Shown: positions 57,376 to 64,000 of the stretch, one piece after another | Layout of the letters: the number at the start of each line of letters is the position of its first letter | Numbering within the stretch: position 1 is the stretch's first letter | Assembly: GCA_030824275.1 (NCBI GenBank) | Contig: JAVBXY010000003.1 | Coordinates: 209,715 to 273,714, forward strand | Source of the DNA: Rhodocyclaceae bacterium | Lineage (GTDB): Bacteria; Pseudomonadota; Gammaproteobacteria; Burkholderiales; Rhodocyclaceae | Length of the DNA: 64,000 bases | Reading direction: 5' to 3' | The notes under the pieces: model-generated | Seen by the model: the letters and a program-made list of their open reading frames with translations, nothing else | The model's database searches: none | What the model was told of the DNA's origin: nothing | Made by a program: the position numbers and the translations under genes

Positions 57376-58103
57376 GCACAGCAAAGATCGCCGCCGTCAC
57401 GGGCGGCAGCACGGGCATCGGCCTCGCCATCTGCCAGCATCTGCTCGATGCCGGCTATGAGGTGGTCTCCATGGCCCGCCGCGCGCCCGAGTTCAAGCAT
57501 CCGCGCCTGTCCACCGTCCAGGTGGATCTGGCCGACATCGAGGCCACCAGGCAGGCCAGCCGCGAAGTCGCCGAGAAATACGCGCCGACCACGCTGATCC
57601 ACAACGCCGGCGTGATCCGTCCGGCGCTGATCGGCGAGGTAGACGTGGCCGACCTCGACTTCGTTACCCACCTGCACCTGTCCGCCGCCATCACCCTGGT
57701 CCAGGCCTGCCTGCCGACCATGCGCCAGGAACACTTTGGCCGCATCGTGCTGATGGGTTCGCGCGGCGCCCTGGGCCTGGCGACCCGCACCGCCTACGCC
57801 GCGACCAAGGCCGGCATGATCGGCATGGCCCGCACCTGGGCCCTGGAGCTAGCGGCCGACGGCATCACGGTCAACGTAGTGGCGCCGGGACCGATCGCCG
57901 ACACGGAAGTCTTCAACAGCATCGTCGAGGCCGGCAGCGAGCGCGAGAAGCAATTGGCGGAGCGCATTCCCGTCAAGCGCCTCGGCCATCCCGACGATGT
58001 GGCCCGTGCCACCCTGTTTTTCACGGACCCGGCCAGCAGTTTCATCACCGGCCAGGTGCTGTATGTCTGCGGCGGCGCCAGCGTGGGCAGCCTGAGCATT
58101 TGA
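57372..58103 (+). CDS. Short-chain dehydrogenase/reductase
   Basis: A 243-aa classical SDR: VTGGSTGIGLAI (about residues 9-20), HNAGVIRPA, MGSRGALG with catalytic Ser, YAATKAGM (Tyr, Lys), and NVVAPGPIADTEVF. It oxidises or reduces a hydroxyl/ketone of unknown identity. Overlaps the cyclase-family gene by four bases and is last of the first transcript block. Confidence 0.88.
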   Translation: MSTAKIAAVTGGSTGIGLAICQHLLDAGYEVVSMARRAPEFKHPRLSTVQVDLADIEATRQASREVAEKYAPTTLIHNAGVIRPALIGEVDVADLDFVTHLHLSAAITLVQACLPTMRQEHFGRIVLMGSRGALGLATRTAYAATKAGMIGMARTWALELAADGITVNVVAPGPIADTEVFNSIVEAGSEREKQLAERIPVKRLGHPDDVARATLFFTDPASSFITGQVLYVCGGASVGSLSI

Positions 58104-58140
58104 CCCCGATCAAATAAATGCAAGATGCTCCAACAGAGAG

Positions 58141-58213
58141 TTGACACGACCTAATAGTTTAGATTTAAAATATTTACACAGATAATACTAATCGACTGGT
58201 AAAGGAGAACAGC
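58141..58213 (+). promoter_or_regulatory. Candidate internal promoter before the monooxygenase/reductase gene
   Basis: A 110-base gap, AT-rich in contrast to its surroundings. TTGACA (58141-58146) is followed after 17 bases by TTTAAA (58164-58169), with further AT-rich options nearby. AAAGGAG (58201-58207) is the ribosome-binding site. This suggests that the second half of the cluster can be expressed on its own. Confidence 0.55.
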
Positions 58214-60517
58214 ATGCGTATCGCAGTCTTGGGCGGAGGTCCCGCCGGCTTGTATTTCGCGCTTCTGATGAAGAAGGCCAATCCGGCCCACGACATCACT
58301 ACTTTCGACCGCAACGAGGCCGACAACACCTTTGGTTGGGGCATCGTCTTCTCCGATAAGACCATGGACGGCTTCCGCGAAGCCGACGAGAAAGTGGTCA
58401 ACGAGATCGAGGCCAACTTCCATCACTGGGACGACATCGACGTCCACTTCAAGGGCCGCAAGATCACCTCCGGCGGCCACGGCTTCTGCGGCATCGCCCG
58501 CCTGAAGTTGCAGGAAATCTTCCAGAAGCGCTGTGCCGAGCTCGGCGTCAAGATGGTCTGGAAGACCGAGATCACCGATCCCGATGTCTATGCCAAGGAC
58601 TACGATCTGGTCATCGGCGCCGACGGCGTCTTCTCCACCGTGCGCGGCAAGCATGAAGCCCACTTCAATCCGCGCATCGATCTGCGCACCTGCCGTTTCA
58701 TCTGGCTGGGCACCAAGAAGAAGCTGGACGCCTTCACCTTCGCCTTCAAGGAAACGGAGTGGGGCTGGTTTAACCTGCACGCCTACCGTTTCAATGAAGA
58801 GATGTCGACTTTCATCGTCGAAACGCCGGAACCGACCTGGGAGCGCGCTGGTCTCGACAAGATGGAGCCGGCCGAAGCCATCGCTTTCTGCGAAAAGCTC
58901 TTCGCGGATCTGCTCGACGGCCATTCGCTGATCTCCAACGCCCGCCACCTGCGTGGCTCCGCCGTCTGGTTGAAGTTCAACCGCGTGCTCTGCGAGCGCT
59001 GGTACAAGGACAACATCGTGCTGATCGGCGACGCGGCCCATACCGCCCACTTCGCCATCGGTTCCGGCACCAAGCTGGCGATGGAAGATGCGATCTCGCT
59101 GGTCAAGGTGCTCAACAGCACCGAGGGCACCGTGCCGGAGCGTCTGGCCCGTTATCAGGCCGAGCGTGAAGTCGAGGCGCTCAAGCTGCAAAGCGCGGCA
59201 CGCAACCGCATGACCTGGTTCGAGGATATCGATCGCTACGTGTCCATGGAGCCGGAGCAACTGGCCTTCTCCCTGCTCACCGCCAGCCAGCGCGTTGGCC
59301 ACGCGAACCAGAAGCTGCGCGACCCGAAGTACGTCGAGAGCGTGGATCGCTGGTTTGCCCAGAAATCCGGCTTGCCGGCCGCATTGGACAAGCCCCCGGT
59401 GCCGCCGATGTTCACGCCCTTCAAGCTGCGCGGCATGACTTTGCAAAACCGCGTCGTGGTCTCGCCGATGTGTACCTATTCGGCCACCGACGGCCTGCCC
59501 GGCGACTTTCACTTCCAGCACTACACGGCCCGCGGCCTCGGCGGCGCGGCGCTGGTGATGACCGAGATGACCTGCATTGCCCCGGACGCCCGCATCACTC
59601 CGGGATGCACGGGCATCTGGAATGACGCCCAGCAAGCCGGCTGGAAGCGCATTGTTGATTTCGTCCATGCCAACAGCGGCGCCAAGATGGCCATGCAGAT
59701 CGGCCATGCCGGTCGCAAGGGCTCGACCAAGCTGGCCTGGGATGGCATCGACCAGCCCCTGGATTCCGGCAACTGGCCGTTGATCGCGCCGTCGCCGCTG
59801 CCCTACATCAAGGGCGTGTCGCAGGTGCCGCGTGAAATGACCCGCGCCGACATGGACAAGGTCAAAGCCGATTTCGTCGCCGCCACCAAACGCGCCGACG
59901 CTGCCGGTTTCGACATGGTCGAATTTCATGCCGCCCACGGCTACCTGATCTCCGAGTTCATCTCGCCGCTGACCAACCAGCGCAGCGACGACTACGGCGG
60001 CAGCCTGGAGAACCGCTGCAAGTACCCGCTCGAGGTCTTCAAGGCCATGCGCGAGGTGCTGCCGGCCGACAAGCCCATGTCCGTGCGCATTTCTGCCCAC
60101 GACTGGGTGCCCGGCGGCATCACGCCCAACGACGCGGCCCAGGTGGCCAAGCTGTTCAAGGATGCCGGCGCCGACATCGTGCACGTTTCCTCCGGTCAGG
60201 TCAGCAAGGACGAGCAGCCGGTCTACGGCCGCATGTTCCAGGTGCCGTTCTCGGACAAGATCCGCAATGAATTGCACGTGCCGACCATCGCTGTGGGCAA
60301 CATCTACGAGGCCGACCACGTCAACACCATCATCGCCGCCGGCCGTGCCGACCTCTGCGCCATTGCTCGTCCGCACCTGTCCGACCCGGCCTGGACGCTG
60401 CACGCGGCCGCCGAGCAGGGCTATGCGGATGTGAATTGGCCCAAGCAGTACATCGGCGCCAAGGTACAGCTCGAGCGCAATCTCGAGCGTGCCGCACAAC
60501 TGGCGATGAATGCCTGA
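58214..60517 (+). CDS. 2-aminobenzoyl-CoA monooxygenase/reductase-type bifunctional flavoprotein
   Basis: A 767-aa fusion. Residues 1-390 are a PHBH-fold flavin monooxygenase: [35 protein letters not shown] and [23 protein letters not shown]. Residues 397-767 are an Old Yellow Enzyme domain: [43 protein letters not shown] and [12 protein letters not shown]. This architecture is that of Azoarcus evansii 2-aminobenzoyl-CoA monooxygenase/reductase and salicyloyl-CoA 5-hydroxylase-like proteins, which hydroxylate and then reduce the CoA-bound ring. With the isatin-type genes upstream, 2-aminobenzoyl-CoA is the best-supported substrate. Confidence 0.88.
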   Translation: MRIAVLGGGPAGLYFALLMKKANPAHDITTFDRNEADNTFGWGIVFSDKTMDGFREADEKVVNEIEANFHHWDDIDVHFKGRKITSGGHGFCGIARLKLQEIFQKRCAELGVKMVWKTEITDPDVYAKDYDLVIGADGVFSTVRGKHEAHFNPRIDLRTCRFIWLGTKKKLDAFTFAFKETEWGWFNLHAYRFNEEMSTFIVETPEPTWERAGLDKMEPAEAIAFCEKLFADLLDGHSLISNARHLRGSAVWLKFNRVLCERWYKDNIVLIGDAAHTAHFAIGSGTKLAMEDAISLVKVLNSTEGTVPERLARYQAEREVEALKLQSAARNRMTWFEDIDRYVSMEPEQLAFSLLTASQRVGHANQKLRDPKYVESVDRWFAQKSGLPAALDKPPVPPMFTPFKLRGMTLQNRVVVSPMCTYSATDGLPGDFHFQHYTARGLGGAALVMTEMTCIAPDARITPGCTGIWNDAQQAGWKRIVDFVHANSGAKMAMQIGHAGRKGSTKLAWDGIDQPLDSGNWPLIAPSPLPYIKGVSQVPREMTRADMDKVKADFVAATKRADAAGFDMVEFHAAHGYLISEFISPLTNQRSDDYGGSLENRCKYPLEVFKAMREVLPADKPMSVRISAHDWVPGGITPNDAAQVAKLFKDAGADIVHVSSGQVSKDEQPVYGRMFQVPFSDKIRNELHVPTIAVGNIYEADHVNTIIAAGRADLCAIARPHLSDPAWTLHAAAEQGYADVNWPKQYIGAKVQLERNLERAAQLAMNA

Positions 60518-61278
60518 TGAGTGATCGTCGCCATGCACTGGTGACGGGCGGCGGCCGGGGCATCGGCGCCGCCATCGCGACGGCGCTGGTCGCCGCCGGC
60601 TATCGTGTGTCCATCACGGGCCGCGATGCCGGCAAGCTGGCCGCCTTCGCCAACTCCCTCGGCGAGCATTGCCGGGCTGTGGGCATGGACGTCGGCGACC
60701 GCGCCTCCATCGAGGCGGGCATGGCGGCGGCGCGAGCCGCCTTCGGCCCCATCGACGTGCTGGTGAACAACGCCGGCCAGGCCGAGAGCGCGCCCTTCCA
60801 CAAGATGGATGCGGCGCTGTTCGAGCGCATGATTAGCGTCAATCTGATGGGCGTATTCCACTGCACCCAGGCGGCGCTGCCGGACATGCTGGCGGCTAAG
60901 ATGGGGCGCATCATCAACATCGCCAGCACCGCCGGCCTCGTCGGCTATGCCTATGTTTCGGCCTATGTCGTGGCCAAGCATGGCGTCATCGGTTTGACCC
61001 GTTCCCTAGCGCTGGAACTTGCATCGAAGGGCATCACCGTCAATGCGGTCTGCCCCGGCTACACCGAAACCGATATCGTCAAGGACGCGGTTGCCAATAT
61101 CATGGCGAAGACGGGACGTTCCGAAGAGGAGGCGCGGGCCGAACTGGCCAAGGGCAACCCCATGCGACGCCTCGTGCAACCGCAGGAAGTGGCCGACGCC
61201 GTGCTCTGGCTGGCGGGGGAGGGCGCTTCGAGCATTACCGGCCAATCCATCGCCGTGGCCGGCGGCGAAGTCATGTAA
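60517..61278 (+). CDS. Short-chain dehydrogenase/reductase (3-hydroxyacyl-CoA type)
   Basis: A 253-aa FabG-like [16 protein letters not shown] (residues 9-21), [30 protein letters not shown] (Ser, Tyr, Lys) and [16 protein letters not shown] 60517 shares a base with the preceding stop. A step in modified beta-oxidation after ring reduction is likely. Confidence 0.88.
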   Translation: MSDRRHALVTGGGRGIGAAIATALVAAGYRVSITGRDAGKLAAFANSLGEHCRAVGMDVGDRASIEAGMAAARAAFGPIDVLVNNAGQAESAPFHKMDAALFERMISVNLMGVFHCTQAALPDMLAAKMGRIINIASTAGLVGYAYVSAYVVAKHGVIGLTRSLALELASKGITVNAVCPGYTETDIVKDAVANIMAKTGRSEEEARAELAKGNPMRRLVQPQEVADAVLWLAGEGASSITGQSIAVAGGEVM

Positions 61279-61295
61279 CGCGTAAGGACAGGGAT

Positions 61296-62150
61296 ATGAA
61301 ACATCTTCCGGGCAAGCCCCACGAACTGCCGGGCAATCGCAAGCCGCTGGCGGCCTATCAGGCCAGGCACTTCCGTTTCCAGATGGAAGGCAATGTGGCC
61401 GTGATCAGCCTCAACCGGCCCGAGCGCAAGAACCCGCTGACCTTCGATTCCTACGCTGAATTGCGTGACCTGTTCCGCAACTTCGTCTATGCGGAAGACA
61501 TCAAGGCCGTGGTGCTCACCGGCGAGGGCGGCAACTTCTGCTCCGGCGGCGATGTGCACGACATCATCGGCCCGCTGACCGAACTCGACATGCCGGGCCT
61601 GCTGACCTTCACGCGCATGACCGGCGACGTGGTCAAGGCCATGCGCGCCTGCCCGCAGCCCATCATCGCGGCCATCGACGGTATTTGCGCCGGTGCTGGT
61701 TCGCTGCTGGCGCTGGGCTCGGACATGCGCCTGGGCACGGTCCGCTCCAAGACTGCTTTTCTGTTCACCCGCGTCGGCCTCGCCGGTTGCGACATGGGCG
61801 CCTGTGCTCTGTTGCCGCGCATGATCGGCCAGGGTCGCGCTACCGAGCTGCTGATGACGGGCAGAGCCATGCCTGGCGAGGAGGGCGAGCGCTGGGGCTT
61901 CTTCAATCGCCTGTGTGAGCCCGATGCCCTGCAAACGGAAGCCCTCAAGCTGGCCAAGGACCTGGCGGACGGCCCCACCTTCGCTCACGCCATGACCAAG
62001 AAGATGCTCCAGCAGGAATGGAACATGGGCGTGGACGAGGCCATCGAGGCCGAAGCCCAGGCCCAGGCCATTTGCATGGCCACCAACGATTTCCACCGTG
62101 CCTATCACGCCTTCGTGGCGAAGCAGAAGCCGGTCTTCGAAGGCGACTGA
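61296..62150 (+). CDS. Enoyl-CoA hydratase/isomerase (crotonase) family protein
   Basis: A 284-aa crotonase. The first oxyanion-hole region is [13 protein letters not shown] and the second is [20 protein letters not shown]; an [18 protein letters not shown] segment follows. The family includes hydratases and also ring-opening hydrolases such as BadI, so hydrolytic opening of a 2-oxocyclohexane-carboxyl-CoA type intermediate is possible. AAGGA precedes the start by normal spacing. Confidence 0.85.
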   Translation: MKHLPGKPHELPGNRKPLAAYQARHFRFQMEGNVAVISLNRPERKNPLTFDSYAELRDLFRNFVYAEDIKAVVLTGEGGNFCSGGDVHDIIGPLTELDMPGLLTFTRMTGDVVKAMRACPQPIIAAIDGICAGAGSLLALGSDMRLGTVRSKTAFLFTRVGLAGCDMGACALLPRMIGQGRATELLMTGRAMPGEEGERWGFFNRLCEPDALQTEALKLAKDLADGPTFAHAMTKKMLQQEWNMGVDEAIEAEAQAQAICMATNDFHRAYHAFVAKQKPVFEGD

Positions 62151-62151
62151 G

Positions 62152-63327
<1,176 letters not shown>

Positions 63328-63364
63328 CAGCAGTAACCCACTCGTTGAACCACAGGAGAGTCAC

Positions 63365-63808
63365 TTGAAAATGAGCCAGGAAGAAATTGGCAAACCGGGC
63401 GGTAAAGCGCCGGATCGACAGGTGCTACAGCCGGAAGGCTGGGCGGCACCGAAAGGCTATTCGAACGGCATCGCTGCTCGCGGGCGCACGGTGTTCATCG
63501 GCGGCCAGATCGGCTGGGACGGTCAGTGCCGTTTCGCCAGCGCCGACTTTGTGCCCCAGGCGCAACAGGCCCTGCAAAATATCGTCGACATTCTCGCCGA
63601 GGCCGGCGGCAAGCCGGAACACATCACCCGCATGACCTGGTATGTGGTGGACAAGCGCGAGTACGTCGCTTCCTATCCGCAGCTGGGCAAAGCCTATCGT
63701 GAAGTGATGGGCCGCAATTTTCCCGCCATGACCGCCGTGCAGGTGGCTGCGCTGATCGAGGACGCTGCCCGCGTCGAGATCGAAGCCACCGCTGTTATCC
63801 CCGATTGA
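63365..63808 (+). CDS. RidA/YjgF family (enamine/imine deaminase type) protein
   Basis: A 147-aa trimeric RidA-fold protein with an N-terminal extension. [36 protein letters not shown] and the conserved Arg in [12 protein letters not shown] fit the active subgroup that hydrolyses enamines and imines. A role in releasing ammonia from the amino-ring intermediate made by the monooxygenase/reductase is proposed. TTG 63365 fits AGGAGAG (63354-63360) better than ATG 63371. The dispersed element (copy 22) encodes RFASADF. Confidence 0.82.
   Translation: MKMSQEEIGKPGGKAPDRQVLQPEGWAAPKGYSNGIAARGRTVFIGGQIGWDGQCRFASADFVPQAQQALQNIVDILAEAGGKPEHITRMTWYVVDKREYVASYPQLGKAYREVMGRNFPAMTAVQVAALIEDAARVEIEATAVIPD
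63528..63551 (+). repeat. Dispersed 24-bp element, copy 22 (in ridA-like gene)
   Basis: Forward copy: GCCGT, TTCGC, CAGCGCCGACTTTG. It is read as RFASADF. Confidence 0.88.
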
Positions 63809-63824
63809 TTTCCGGAGTCAGAAC

Positions 63825-64000
63825 ATGAGTAGCCAACCGAAGTTTGTATGGGAAGACCCCCTGTTGCTGGAAGAGCAGCTCAGCGAAGACGAACGCATGA
63901 TCCGCGACGCGGCCCGGGACTACTGCCAGGGCCAACTGGCCCCGCGCATCCAGCTCGCCTTCCGCAATGAAACCACCGACCCGGCCATCTTCAAGGAGAT
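63825..64000 (+). CDS. Acyl-CoA dehydrogenase, probably glutaryl-CoA dehydrogenase (partial)
   Basis: Only the first 58 codons are in the window. [36 protein letters not shown] is typical of glutaryl-CoA dehydrogenases, which convert glutaryl-CoA to crotonyl-CoA and CO2. CGGAG precedes ATG 63825. It fits as a lower step of the same pathway, but the rest of the protein is needed for certainty. Confidence 0.75.
   Translation, partial: MSSQPKFVWEDPLLLEEQLSEDERMIRDAARDYCQGQLAPRIQLAFRNETTDPAIFKE

Noticed and set aside
58151..60538. Long - strand open frame opposite the monooxygenase/reductase gene
   Set aside because: Shadow frame; the + strand protein has two complete recognised domains.

Overview
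The window is a GC-rich, densely packed bacterial chromosome segment. Gene content and order suggest a betaproteobacterium, most likely Rhodocyclales (Azoarcus/Thauera/Sterolibacterium-like): a split AddAB-type exonuclease, map-glnD, parE-parC next to dTDP-rhamnose genes, an arn lipid A operon, and a CoA-dependent aromatic degradation cluster of the 2-aminobenzoyl-CoA monooxygenase/reductase type. No rRNA, tRNA or CRISPR array was seen.

Layout. 0.1-8.4 kb: addB-addA, a DHH phosphoesterase and an M18 aminopeptidase on the + strand. 8.4-11.3 kb: an accessory patch with higBA bracketed by 38-bp direct repeats and two secreted proteins of unknown function. 11.3-15.2 kb: a cyclic-nucleotide-binding protein, glnD and map (- strand). 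15.4-16.9 kb: a truncated type I secretion ATPase and mazEF. 16.9-21.3 kb: a five-gene ABC-permease/LolA-like/beta-barrel operon. 21.4-22.9 kb: a PIN-PhoH protein. 23.0-31.9 kb: a ten-gene overlapping - strand operon for 4-amino-4-deoxy-L-arabinose modification of lipid A, with arnA split in two, a PilZ (c-di-GMP) gene inside it and a peroxiredoxin at its end. 32.0-37.5 kb: alaA, a GNAT gene, hom and thrC, with hom and thrC separated by a small island of addiction-like genes, one of them a truncated toxin. 37.5-46.0 kb: an unlisted 45-aa membrane protein, parC, parE, rfbD-C-A-B and a marR regulator (- strand). 46.1-64.0 kb: one long + strand catabolic cluster that runs off the end of the window.

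The catabolic cluster can be read as a complete route. A Rieske dioxygenase and its reductase oxidise the indole ring of an indole-3-acetate-like substrate. An AMP-forming ligase makes the CoA ester. A thiolase-fold protein without the usual nucleophilic Cys, together with a DUF35 partner, could split off acetyl-CoA by retro-aldol chemistry to give isatin. A cyclase-family hydrolase opens isatin to isatinate. The IorAB-type 2-oxoacid:ferredoxin oxidoreductase could convert isatinate directly to 2-aminobenzoyl-CoA. The fused monooxygenase/reductase, SDR, crotonase, acyl-CoA dehydrogenases and a RidA-type deaminase would then finish degradation. Every gene except the SDRs gets one step. The enzyme families are visible in the sequence; the substrates are inferred.

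The strongest unexplained signal is a dispersed 24-bp element, consensus GCCGT-NYCRY-CAGCGCCGACTTTY. It is present in at least 22 copies on both strands. Seventeen lie inside genes, where they are translated in all six possible frames, so selection or spread acts on the DNA rather than on a peptide. One inverted pair forms a hairpin between two convergent genes. This pattern recalls DNA-uptake sequences or mobile palindromic elements.
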